Below the pieces are notes generated by a model, which made no database searches, was not told the origin of the DNA, and worked only from the letters and a program-made list of their open reading frames with translations. 10,443 nucleotides of DNA from Bacteroidales bacterium. GTDB taxonomy: Bacteria; Bacteroidota; Bacteroidia; Bacteroidales; SM23-62. The stretch is taken from positions 1 to 10,443 of the forward strand of contig JADHVS010000159.1 of assembly GCA_016783865.1 (NCBI GenBank), given 5' to 3'. Below are positions 1 to 7,317 of this stretch, piece by piece (the stretch's first letter is position 1; every line of letters begins with the position of its first letter). Position numbers and translations under genes: made by a program.

Positions 1-13
1 TAAGAGCAATAGA

Positions 14-2116
14 ATGAAGAACAGAATTACCTTCATCTTATTCGTATTCCTGCTGGGATTGCCTGCTGCATACATTCACGGGGCAAGCCAGAGGGTGGAT
101 TCGATCCGGATCTCTGAATCATTTCAACTGGTAAAACCGGGTAATTCAGGTGACAACCAGAATGATGTGGTCAATGAGATGCTTGATAATCCCATAAGAG
201 TGCAGGTTCTTGACTCATTGCTGCGTCCCGTTCCCGGCCAGACAGTTTATTTTAAGATTCTCTACCAGCCAAAGAAATCCGAAGGTTTCCAGGTTTTATA
301 TGAAGAGTCTGTGTCTGATTCAAATGGTATTGCCATTACCGAGGTACAACTTGGTAGTAAATCAGGCACTTATGAGATGGCTGCAAGGATTAGGTCTTCT
401 ATTGATCGTGATTTCCAGGTATTTACCTTTGAGGCGAAAAAATCCAACTGGTTCTTCATGCTTGTAATCGGTCTGCTGGGCGGACTCGGACTGTTCCTCC
501 TGGGTATGGATATGATGAGTGAAGGAATGAAGAAAGCGGCAGGGGATAAGTTGCGGGCTATCCTGGGAAATCTTACCAAAAACCGGATCGTCGCCCTGGG
601 ACTGGGAACTTTCGTCACCATGATCATTCAGAGCAGCAGTGCCACATCGGTCATGCTGGTAGGTTTTGTCAACTCAAAATTGATGCGTTTCAAACGGACT
701 ATTGCCATTCTCCTCGGCGCTCATATCGGAACCACTGTCACTGCTCAGTTGGTAGCCTTCAAGCTGACAGATTATTCCCTCCTTATGATTGCTATTGGTT
801 TTTCATTACTTTATTTTGCCAATAACCGCAAATACAAAAACATCGGACAGTCCATCCTTGGATTCGGGATCCTGTTTTTCGGGATGTATGTCATGTCAGA
901 GGCCATGTATCCCCTGCGTGAGTATTCTCCTTTCATCGATCTTCTCCTCAGACTGGAGAATCCCCTGATAGGAATATTGGTGGGAGTTTTATTGACTGCT
1001 TTAATTCAGAGCAGCAGTGCTTTCATCGGGATCGTGATCGTTCTGGCCGCGCAGGGATTGCTGACACTTGAGGCTGCCATCCCCCTGTTGCTGGGATCCA
1101 ATATCGGGACCTCCATAACTGCCTTTCTTTCCAGTATCAAAGCCAGTACCGAGGCTAAAAAAGTAGCACTCGCCAATACATTTATTACAATTACAGGAAT
1201 GCTCATTTTGGTAACCTGGATCCCTACGTTTGCAGATATAGTGACACAGATCTCACCAAAATCCGATCTTCCTGCCGGTGATATGCAGGCAATGGCTGAA
1301 TCCGTTCCGAGGCAAATTGCCAATGCCCATACAGTTTTTAACATCATGATGGCCTGTATATTCCTTCCCCTGGCCAACCTTATAGCAGGACTGATAGACC
1401 GGATATTGCCTGAAAAGGAATTGCCCGAAGGGGAATTGCTCAAAACAATTTACCTGGATGAGAATATGATTGAAACACCGGCTATCGGACTAAACCTTGC
1501 CAAGCAGGAAACATTGAGAATAGCGCAGATTACCCAGGATATGGTTGGTGATGTAATCCTTCCATTCCTGGTGAAAGATGCATCAGTGATCAACGAGGTG
1601 TTGGAGAAAGAGAAATTGGTTGACTTCTTGTCAGTAGAAGTAAATCAATATCTGACCATGATCATTCGGAAGGGCATTGAATCGGCCAGGTCGGATGAGG
1701 CTTTTCAGATTATGTACAGTGTAAAGGAACTGGAGCAGATTGGTGACACCTGTACCAACTTACTGGAACAAAAGGCAGAATCGTGGATAGGGGAAAAAGT
1801 TGAATTCTCGGCGGATGGTAAAAAGGAATTGATTGAATACCATACCAAAGTTCAGAAGCAACTGGCAAGGGCCATTGAAGTCTTCCGGGACATGGACCTT
1901 GAAAAGGCCCGCAGGATGAAGGGAAAGCATAAGAAATACAGGAGTCTGGGGGCTGTTTTAGAGAGACAACACTATGAACGCCTCCGGGATACTGGAACTG
2001 AACTCGAAGCACGAGGTGATACTCACCTGGAAATAATGACCCACCTGCGAACAATTCAGAGTCATGCTACCAATATCGGACGTATCCTGCTCAAATGGAA
2101 GACGGGGGATGAGTAA
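14..2116 (+). CDS. Na/Pi cotransporter family protein with N-terminal Ig-like domain and C-terminal PhoU-like domain
   Basis: Probable sodium-dependent inorganic phosphate transporter of the inner membrane (Na/Pi-cotransporter II-related family). Seen: a signal-like hydrophobic N-terminus (residues about 5-20); a beta-rich extracytoplasmic segment (about 58-125) with spacing typical of Ig-like/Big-1 domains (VPGQTVYF, then DSNGIA, then a G-x-Y ending); and a membrane core from about 146. The core carries the duplicated family signature: QSSSATS at 206-212 with GAHIGTT at 235-241, and QSSSAFI at 332-338 with GSNIGTS at 361-367. The QSSS pairs are the family's substrate/Na site. Residues about 490-695 are helical and charged, like PhoU, usual at the C-terminus of bacterial NptA-like proteins. 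The N-terminal Ig-like addition makes the 700-residue protein longer than the usual 530-600. The start is the first in-frame ATG, 13 bases into the window, so its promoter is not visible. It converges with the next gene. Confidence 0.93.
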   Translation: MKNRITFILFVFLLGLPAAYIHGASQRVDSIRISESFQLVKPGNSGDNQNDVVNEMLDNPIRVQVLDSLLRPVPGQTVYFKILYQPKKSEGFQVLYEESVSDSNGIAITEVQLGSKSGTYEMAARIRSSIDRDFQVFTFEAKKSNWFFMLVIGLLGGLGLFLLGMDMMSEGMKKAAGDKLRAILGNLTKNRIVALGLGTFVTMIIQSSSATSVMLVGFVNSKLMRFKRTIAILLGAHIGTTVTAQLVAFKLTDYSLLMIAIGFSLLYFANNRKYKNIGQSILGFGILFFGMYVMSEAMYPLREYSPFIDLLLRLENPLIGILVGVLLTALIQSSSAFIGIVIVLAAQGLLTLEAAIPLLLGSNIGTSITAFLSSIKASTEAKKVALANTFITITGMLILVTWIPTFADIVTQISPKSDLPAGDMQAMAESVPRQIANAHTVFNIMMACIFLPLANLIAGLIDRILPEKELPEGELLKTIYLDENMIETPAIGLNLAKQETLRIAQITQDMVGDVILPFLVKDASVINEVLEKEKLVDFLSVEVNQYLTMIIRKGIESARSDEAFQIMYSVKELEQIGDTCTNLLEQKAESWIGEKVEFSADGKKELIEYHTKVQKQLARAIEVFRDMDLEKARRMKGKHKKYRSLGAVLERQHYERLRDTGTELEARGDTHLEIMTHLRTIQSHATNIGRILLKWKTGDE

Positions 2117-2136
2117 CAAGGAATCCATAAAAGTTA

Positions 2137-2184
2137 AATAAGTCCGTGCACCAGGAAGTGAGTGAGTGGGAATCAGGACTTATT
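2137..2184. terminator. Weak inverted repeat between convergent genes
   Basis: A perfect 9-bp inverted repeat, AATAAGTCC at 2137-2145 and GGACTTATT at 2176-2184, spans the 63-bp gap between two convergent genes and overlaps the stop codon of the minus-strand one. The 30-base loop and the lack of a long T-tract make it a poor intrinsic terminator. Only its position suggests a termination role. Confidence 0.22.
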
Positions 2185-3196
2185 CTCCCAGTTGCTGTTC
2201 CAGCACACGTTGTTCGTTGATCCGCCTGGTGAGGAGATATCCATAATCCCTCGATTTACGGTTTCCGAAACGGCCCCAGGCATCGGAAGCCCATTTTTTG
2301 GCTTCTTCCAGGTTTCCCAGGATCTCGTATACGACGGCCAGGTTATGGGCGGCTCTGCCCTTTGTTTTAATATGTCCTGTTTCCAATGCCTTTTCAAGTG
2401 CTTCAATGGCCCTGTCCCAGTCGTTCACTTCCATCATCCGGGCCCCCTCAGCCAGGAATGCATCCCCTTTGGATTTCCTGAAATAGTCACGGTTGATCCG
2501 CACCCAGGAGGGTGTGATCCTTTCTCCATAGACTATACCTGCTGCGAAGCTGGCCTTCTGGATGGCAGCATCTTTGTTAAGAAGGGCACCAATCGCGGCA
2601 ATAATTGAATTGCCCCCGGTTTCCCATTGTTCTGCGTGGGAAAAATGGTACTGGTCCATAATGTCCCTGTTAACCGGATAATAGAGCCGGAAGCCACATT
2701 TTACGGTGGCCACACCGCGGGCATAGATCTCTATACCCTGTTCTCCTTTTTTTCTTGTACCATTGGTGACGATGAAGTCAGAATCATACGTCTCCAGCGA
2801 AACCAGGGCATCCACTTCATATTTTTTACATAATTCCGTGACTTTGTTCCAGTCGAGCGGATCCGGGAAAGTACTGCCTGAGCCTGATCCCTTCATTTTT
2901 TCGGTGGTACGTATCACATTATAACGTGTAGAGTTCTGAAGGCTTTGATTCAGACCATCGATCACGATCTGGGTTGCCAGCTTATCCTGTTTGATCCCTT
3001 CCCCTGTAAGGATGCCCTCCAGGATATTTAATTCTTCATTCTCCGGGATAGAACGGTCGATGATGGCCAGCGATTTGATGCTATGCGGGATGCTGTATGG
3101 AGCCGGGACCTGCGCGTTAAAGTATATATGGCGGCTGCCACCGCATCCTGAGAGAAATAATAATACCGGTAATAAGAAGCAGGATAATTTTTTCAT
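2180..3196 (-). CDS. Bacteroidota lipoprotein with C-terminal TPR-like repeats (DUF6340-like)
   Basis: Function unknown. Seen: an N-terminal lipoprotein signal with lipobox LSGC, lipidated Cys at residue 18, followed by GGS with no Asp or Glu. A middle alpha/beta region (about 40-235) includes KSLAIIDRS, an RYNVIRTTE strand and VDALVSLETYD. This arrangement recalls envelope lipoproteins with a TolB-N or CsgG-like nucleotide-free alpha/beta fold. The tail (about 244-325) has two TPR-like helix pairs, with DWDRAIEALEKAL and LGNLEEAKKWASDAW fitting the TPR spacing. Length (338) and layout match the family I recall as DUF6340, a label given from memory. The start ATG is followed at once by a Lys-Lys signal peptide, and a perfect minus-strand TAATTTTG box lies upstream. 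It is likely monocistronic, convergent with the phosphate transporter and divergent from the SGNH-TPR gene. Confidence 0.85.
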   Translation of the reverse strand: MKKLSCFLLPVLLFLSGCGGSRHIYFNAQVPAPYSIPHSIKSLAIIDRSIPENEELNILEGILTGEGIKQDKLATQIVIDGLNQSLQNSTRYNVIRTTEKMKGSGSGSTFPDPLDWNKVTELCKKYEVDALVSLETYDSDFIVTNGTRKKGEQGIEIYARGVATVKCGFRLYYPVNRDIMDQYHFSHAEQWETGGNSIIAAIGALLNKDAAIQKASFAAGIVYGERITPSWVRINRDYFRKSKGDAFLAEGARMMEVNDWDRAIEALEKALETGHIKTKGRAAHNLAVVYEILGNLEEAKKWASDAWGRFGNRKSRDYGYLLTRRINEQRVLEQQLGE

Positions 3197-3219
3197 GATG
3201 GATGGAATGTGGATTTGTT

Positions 3220-3227
3220 CAAAATTA
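3220..3227 (-). promoter_or_regulatory. Putative -7 box of the lipoprotein gene
   Basis: Read on the minus strand, these bases are TAATTTTG, an exact match to the Bacteroidota -7 consensus TAnnTTTG, 23 bases before the lipoprotein ATG. No TTTG is seen at the expected -33 spacing, so only half of the promoter is supported. Confidence 0.4.
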
Positions 3228-3321
3228 TGAAATTATTTACAATTGAATGCCTTACCCCTTGAAATCCTTTTATCTTTTACTTTTTCATATGCTTTCAGTT
3301 TAGCTAAGATCCGATTTTTTC

Positions 3322-3460
3322 TAATTAGCCTGCAAGAAAACTCTTGCTTTCTGAAAGACTTCGTCATGCTGAATTTAGTTCAGCATCTCATAATCAATAT
3401 GTTAGAGATCCTGAAACAAGTTCGGGATGACGTAGACTCCGGTTTTCTTGCAGGCAATTA
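3322..3460. repeat. Nested palindromic repeat element (MITE-like)
   Basis: About 139 bp with symmetry at three levels. Outer arms: GCCTGCAAGAAAAC at 3328-3341 and its exact reverse complement at 3442-3455, bordered by TAATT(A) and AATTA. Inner arms: 28 bases at 3362-3389 (starts CGTCATGCTGAA) pair with 3405-3432 (ends GGGATGACG) with a few mismatches. Each inner arm is itself a small hairpin: GCTGAA/TTCAGC in the left arm, CCTGAA/TTCGGG with one G-T pair in the right. The CGTCATGCTGAA...GGATGACG core is of a kind I recall as common between genes in Bacteroidota genomes. No ORF lies inside. It sits between two divergent genes, upstream of the SGNH-TPR promoter. Confidence 0.82.
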
Positions 3461-3513
3461 AAGGTATGGTGCCCGGGAAGTTCGCAACATCAACTTTAAA
3501 AGAGATCTAACAC

Positions 3514-3544
3514 TTTGGAATAAGAAATAAAATTCTTATGTTTC
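3514..3544 (+). promoter_or_regulatory. Bacteroidota-type promoter of the SGNH-TPR gene
   Basis: TTTG at 3514-3517 is followed after exactly 19 bases by TATGTTTC at 3537-3544, matching the -33 TTTG / -7 TAnnTTTG consensus with one mismatch (final C for G). The -7 box ends 24 bases before the ATG at 3569, implying a short leader of roughly 15-20 bases. This is the best promoter in the window. Confidence 0.62.
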
Positions 3545-3568
3545 AATTCCTAAATCGATATTCTGGCG

Positions 3569-5824
3569 ATGAATAACCCCGATCCTTCAAAGAGAGAAAA
3601 AAACAGATCCCGGGAACTCCTCTTCAAGATTATTTCGATGAGTTTGCCTGTACTCATTTTATTGCTGCTTGAAGGTGTCTTGAGGCTTTTATCCTATGGT
3701 GATAACCTGGACCTGTTTATTACGAATCCGAAGGACGGTTATGAGCAATATTTAATAGTTAATCCAAATGTGGGCAAAAAATATTTTCAGGAATTTGAAT
3801 ATGACTCACCGGCTAATGATATTTTCCTTAAAAAGAAACCGGAAGGGACATTTCGAATTTTTGTAATGGGCAGCTCAACAGTAAAAGGATTTCCATTTGG
3901 GTATAACCTGATGTTCTCGCGGATTCTGCATAAACGGCTGGAGGATACCTATCCTGACAAGCACATTGAAGTGGTAAACACAGCCATCACTGCAATCAAT
4001 AGTTTTACTCTCCTGGATTATGCCGGCGAAATAATTAAATATGATCCTGATGCGATATTGTTGTATGCAGGACACAACGAGTTCTACGGTGCATTCGGGG
4101 TAGGCTCGAATGAAAGGATGAGCAGAAACCGGGAACTCACCAGGTTTCACTTATTCTTAATGGATCTCCGGTTCTATCAGCTCATCAGGAATATAACAAA
4201 TTCCACCATCCGGAAAATAGGATCGGGCAAATCGGAACAGGTTCATGGCACTCTGATGAAACGAATCGTTGCCAATAAAAATATCCCTTACGATAGCGAT
4301 GACTATATGGTGGCCATGAAAAGGTACAAACAAAACATGGGGGACCTGATTAAAAAATTCAATGATAAAAAGGTTCCCGTCTTTTTTAGCGAGGTCATTA
4401 GCAATGTAAAAGATATAAAACCATTAAGTTACCTTTCGACCGGTTCAGGAGATGAAGCCTGGAATGCTTATGTCAGGGCTGAAGATGCCTGTGAGAATGC
4501 TGATTATGGACTAGCCCGGCAGTTTTATTATGAAGCAAAAGATATGGATGGCGTTCGTTTCAGAGCCAGTGAGGATCTTAATCAGATCATTCTTGAGCTT
4601 GCCAGAAAATATGAGACATACTATGTTCCTATGTTAGATTATTTTCAGGCCAGGTCACCACACAACATAATCGGAAATAGTTTAGTGACAGAGCATGTGC
4701 ATCCGAATATTGATGGCAGTTTTTTGATGGCAGATGCATTCTATTCAGAAATTTTAAAATCCGGTATCCTCGGAGAGGCAGATGAGAATCAATACTATCC
4801 CCCGGAATATTACAAAATAAATTGGGGATATACTGCACTGGACAGCTTAATAGCTCATCATCGGATAGCAAATTTAACAAACAACTGGCCATTTGTGCCG
4901 GTCGATGCTGGTTACGCTGATTACCGTTCGGCTTATCACCCGGGATCAAAACCGGACTCCATAGCATTTACTGCCTTTAAAGACCCGGAACAATTCCTTG
5001 ATGATCTCAGGCTGGAACTGGCAAAAGAATATGAAGCAAAGGGAAACCATTACGCTGCATATCAAGAATATGAGGCTATGCTGCGAACAAATCCATACCT
5101 CGCAGTGAATTATCGTGATGCCGCCTCGTCGCTAATTAATCTTGGTGATCTGCCCCTCGCACTAAAATATTATAAAAAATCGCTGGAGTATGAGCAATCG
5201 TTTTTTGCCAGCTACAGGATGGGAGAGATTTATTTAATCAAAGGTGACTATATCGATGCCATAAAAAGTTTTGAAGAAGCGTTCAAAACCACATCACAAT
5301 ACGATGAACAAATAAAGGCGCTTGGCAAAGTATACGTTTCCAGCATGTATGGAAATCAGGAAGACCATGCCCTGGCAACTGCTCAGCAGCTTCAGAAATA
5401 TAATGCCACTCAATACCTTAAGGTCCCCCCAAAGAGATATACATACGATCAATACATTCCTTATAAAACGAGAGATCATATAAATGCCGCAAGGCAGATG
5501 ATATCGGAAGGCAAGCTTCCGGAAGCCTTATCAACGCTTGAAGGTTCATTAAAAATATATGACTCACACATGGCTCACAGGTACCTTGGTGAGACCTGTA
5601 TGAAGATGGGAAACCATCGAAAGGCATTGTATCACCTGAACAGGGTATACGGTGAATTTTCTTTTGATCCTGAATTCTTAGCAAGTTTAGTACTTCTTAA
5701 TATATCCTTAAATGAGTTTCAGCAGGCCGCATATATTTTAAATGAGCTAAAACGGATTGATCCGGATTTCAAATCAATAGCTACACTAACACAGCTCCTT
5801 TCACAGGTTCAACGAGCCAATTAA
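3569..5824 (+). CDS. Membrane-anchored SGNH/GDSL hydrolase-like protein with C-terminal TPR repeats
   Basis: Probable envelope protein with an esterase/acyltransferase-type SGNH fold; substrate unknown. Seen: a basic N-terminus, then a membrane segment at about 25-41. The SGNH-like domain (about 94-395) has block I FVMGSSTVKGFPFG at 98-111 (nucleophile most likely Ser103), block III YAGHNEFYG at 166-174 (Gly168, Asn170, Glu171) and a block V-like TEHVHPN at 374-380. The usual D-x-x-H pair appears here as Glu375/His378. From about 475 to 745 there are several TPR-like helix pairs, including NHYAAYQEYEAMLRTNP, DLPLALKYYKKSLEYE and DYIDAIKSFEEAF. Bacteroidota commonly encode such SGNH-TPR fusions, generally annotated only by domain. 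The start is supported by the promoter just upstream. The gene ends three bases before a pair of hairpin repeats that may end transcription. Confidence 0.87.
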   Translation: MNNPDPSKREKNRSRELLFKIISMSLPVLILLLLEGVLRLLSYGDNLDLFITNPKDGYEQYLIVNPNVGKKYFQEFEYDSPANDIFLKKKPEGTFRIFVMGSSTVKGFPFGYNLMFSRILHKRLEDTYPDKHIEVVNTAITAINSFTLLDYAGEIIKYDPDAILLYAGHNEFYGAFGVGSNERMSRNRELTRFHLFLMDLRFYQLIRNITNSTIRKIGSGKSEQVHGTLMKRIVANKNIPYDSDDYMVAMKRYKQNMGDLIKKFNDKKVPVFFSEVISNVKDIKPLSYLSTGSGDEAWNAYVRAEDACENADYGLARQFYYEAKDMDGVRFRASEDLNQIILELARKYETYYVPMLDYFQARSPHNIIGNSLVTEHVHPNIDGSFLMADAFYSEILKSGILGEADENQYYPPEYYKINWGYTALDSLIAHHRIANLTNNWPFVPVDAGYADYRSAYHPGSKPDSIAFTAFKDPEQFLDDLRLELAKEYEAKGNHYAAYQEYEAMLRTNPYLAVNYRDAASSLINLGDLPLALKYYKKSLEYEQSFFASYRMGEIYLIKGDYIDAIKSFEEAFKTTSQYDEQIKALGKVYVSSMYGNQEDHALATAQQLQKYNATQYLKVPPKRYTYDQYIPYKTRDHINAARQMISEGKLPEALSTLEGSLKIYDSHMAHRYLGETCMKMGNHRKALYHLNRVYGEFSFDPEFLASLVLLNISLNEFQQAAYILNELKRIDPDFKSIATLTQLLSQVQRAN

Positions 5825-5827
5825 TTG

Positions 5828-5936
5828 AATCCTGCGAGCGCATTCCCCGTAGCTTGCTGCGGGGTTAGCGAGCACAATAAAAAATAAATACAAAGGATCG
5901 AAGATTCCTCGGAGCTCTGCTCCGAGGAGCTTCAAT
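5828..5936. repeat. Interspersed hairpin repeat, copy A
   Basis: First of two tandem units, starting three bases after the SGNH-TPR stop. Hairpin 1 (5845-5864) is CCCCGTAGCTTGCTGCGGGG, an 8-bp stem including one G-T pair, closed by CTTG. It is flanked by GCGAGCGCA at 5834-5842 and the near-identical GCGAGCACA at 5868-5876. A spacer containing AAAGGATCGA (5892-5901) leads to hairpin 2 (5907-5927), a perfect 9-bp stem CCTCGGAGC/GCTCCGAGG with a TCT loop, then GAGCTTCAAT. It could act as a 3' processing or termination structure, but there is no T-tract. Confidence 0.88.
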
Positions 5937-6041
5937 CCTGCGAGCGCATTCCCCGTAGCTTGCTGCGGGGTTAGCGAGCGCAATTAAAAATTTATATAAA
6001 GGATCGATGATTCCTCGCAGCTTGCTGCGAGGAAAGTCAAT
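5934..6041. repeat. Interspersed hairpin repeat, copy B
   Basis: Second tandem unit, offset 106 then 105 bases from copy A. Hairpin 1 (5951-5970) is identical to copy A and is flanked by two exact GCGAGCGCA direct repeats (5940-5948, 5974-5982). AAAGGATCGA recurs at 5998-6007. Hairpin 2 (6013-6032) is CCTCGCAGCTTGCTGCGAGG with a perfect 8-bp stem and CTTG loop. Compared with copy A, the sixth stem pair changed from G5912-C5922 to C6018-G6027, a compensatory double change. The unit overlaps the upstream in-frame ATG at 6007, which argues against that codon being the true GH16 start. Confidence 0.88.
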
Positions 6042-6081
6042 ATTTGATATCTTTATTTTAATTCTTAATAACCTCTGTCTT

Positions 6082-6885
6082 ATGAAAAACCAAACGCGAT
6101 TAATTTTTCAGGTAACAGTTTCATTATTAATCCTCCTGCTGATATCTCCCGGATGCAAAGAAAGCGGTGAATATGAACTGGTCTGGTCAGAGGAATTTGA
6201 TTATGCCGGAAAGCCACTGGAGACAATCTGGGAATATGAAACGGGATATGTAAGGAACAAGGAATTACAGTATTACACAGACCAGATCCGTAACGTCCAG
6301 GTTGACAGCGGATGCTGTGTAATCCGGGCCATTCTTGAAAACGGGGACTCCATTACATCCGGCTCAATCAATACGTTCGGGAAGATGGATTTCCTGTATG
6401 GACGTATTGAAGTCTACGCTAAAATACCTTCGGCTTTAGGTTCGTGGCCTGCAATCTGGTTACTGGGAACAAGCAGGCAGGACGTAAAATGGCCTGCCTG
6501 TGGTGAGATTGATATCATGGAGCATGTGGGTTTTGATCCCCTTAAGATCCATGCCAACATCCACACGAAGGCATATAACCATGTGCTGGGGACAAATAAG
6601 GGGAATACGATAGAGGTCGTTAGTCCCTGGACCGGTTTCCATATTTATGCACTGGAGTGGTATGAAGGCCGGATGGATTTCTTCTATGATGATTCCCTTT
6701 ATTTCTCATATCAGAATGATGGGGCAGGAAACAATGATACATGGCCTTTTGACAAGCCGCATTACCTGGTGTTGAATCTTGCCTGTGGAGGAACCTGGGG
6801 TGGACAGGAGGGTGTTGATACCAGCCTTCTGCCGTTAACCTTTGAAATCGATTATGTGCGGTATTATAAGAAAAGCGCAAAATAA
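6082..6885 (+). CDS. GH16 family beta-glucanase (laminarinase-like) lipoprotein
   Basis: Predicted endo-acting beta-1,3- or beta-1,3/1,4-glucan hydrolase tethered to the cell envelope. Seen: a signal with lipobox ISPGC (Cys25). The GH16 catalytic signature GEIDIMEHVG lies at 141-150, with nucleophile Glu142, assisting Asp144 and acid/base Glu147. Trp122 and Trp126 in SWPAIWLLG shape the cleft. HTKAYNH at 161-167, LNLACGGTWGG at 231-241 and the terminal EIDYVRYY at 255-262 are further GH16 hallmarks. The 267-residue form from ATG 6082 is preferred. An in-frame ATG at 6007 would add 25 residues before the lipoprotein signal and start inside a repeat hairpin. No SusC/SusD, regulator or other glycosidase gene lies nearby, so this is not a full polysaccharide utilisation locus here. 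Exact substrate cannot be read from sequence. Confidence 0.94.
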   Translation: MKNQTRLIFQVTVSLLILLLISPGCKESGEYELVWSEEFDYAGKPLETIWEYETGYVRNKELQYYTDQIRNVQVDSGCCVIRAILENGDSITSGSINTFGKMDFLYGRIEVYAKIPSALGSWPAIWLLGTSRQDVKWPACGEIDIMEHVGFDPLKIHANIHTKAYNHVLGTNKGNTIEVVSPWTGFHIYALEWYEGRMDFFYDDSLYFSYQNDGAGNNDTWPFDKPHYLVLNLACGGTWGGQEGVDTSLLPLTFEIDYVRYYKKSAK

Positions 6886-6893
6886 ATAATAAT

Positions 6894-6964
6894 AAAGGAT
6901 CGAATATTGGCTACGCCGAACTCAGGAGCTCTTTTCCCCGCCGCTTGCAGCGGGGAGCTTCAAT
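6894..6964. repeat. Diverged third copy of the hairpin repeat
   Basis: Nine bases after the GH16 stop, AAAGGATCGA recurs (6894-6903), as in copies A and B. It is followed by a hairpin at 6936-6955, CCCCGCCGCTTGCAGCGGGG, with one C-A mismatch in the stem, and by GAGCTTCAAT (6955-6964) exactly as after hairpin 2 of copy A. The middle (6904-6935) is unlike the other copies. Again the repeat lies directly behind a stop codon. Confidence 0.75.
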
Positions 6965-7050
6965 TTACCCTCTATAATTTCGCTGTAAATTAATATTTCA
7001 GGAAAAAATATATAACTTTAAAGTATTATTCACCACCAATACTTTTTGCA

Positions 7051-7317
7051 ATGAACAGGGAAGACAGGATTGTATTTATTGGATTAGTTTTGCTCATATC
7101 ATTAATTTATACTCTGCTTGCCATCGACGGATCAACCAGTATCATTGGATTCTTTTTACTTTTTGGCAGACCCTTGCTACCCTTAGCTCTTCTTCCAGTT
7201 TTAATTGCCGGCCTGTTCATGCTTTTTAAAGCAAAAAGTGCAGTTGGTTTTAAAATCGGAGCATCAGCAGGGATGTTATGGGTTGCGGTAATAACGACAA
7301 TAGCAATAATGTTTTAG
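7051..7317 (+). CDS. Small multi-pass membrane protein, function unknown
   Basis: An 88-residue hydrophobic protein that I do not recognise. Seen: a short charged N-terminus (NREDR), then hydrophobic stretches at about 7-25, 31-59 (long enough for one long or two short spans, broken by GRPLLP at 39-44) and 68-88. The basic loop FKAKSAVGFK between the last two suggests that loop is cytoplasmic. There are no catalytic residues or metal-binding motifs. A TAACTTTA at 7013-7020 resembles a -7 box but has no partner at -33. The gene stands alone, with non-coding DNA on both sides. The continuous hydrophobic pattern and clean ATG support a real gene, while its size leaves some doubt. Confidence 0.65.
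   Translation: MNREDRIVFIGLVLLISLIYTLLAIDGSTSIIGFFLLFGRPLLPLALLPVLIAGLFMLFKAKSAVGFKIGASAGMLWVAVITTIAIMF

Noticed and set aside
1006..1443. Minus-strand ORF of 145 residues
   Set aside because: Antisense shadow of the phosphate transporter membrane core.
2162..2608. Plus-strand ORF of 148 residues
   Set aside because: Lies entirely antisense to the well-supported lipoprotein gene, with a Cys/Pro-rich composition and no domain.
3243..3461. Plus-strand ORF of 72 residues between the divergent genes
   Set aside because: It runs through the nested palindrome; its apparent protein follows the repeat sequence and has no conserved features.
6043..6055. TTTG and TATCTTTA before the GH16 gene as promoter boxes
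   Set aside because: They are adjacent rather than 19 bases apart, so no -33/-7 pair is formed.
6007..6081. In-frame upstream ATG that would lengthen the GH16 protein by 25 residues
   Set aside because: It lies within hairpin repeat copy B and would bury the lipoprotein signal; ATG 6082 begins a proper signal peptide.
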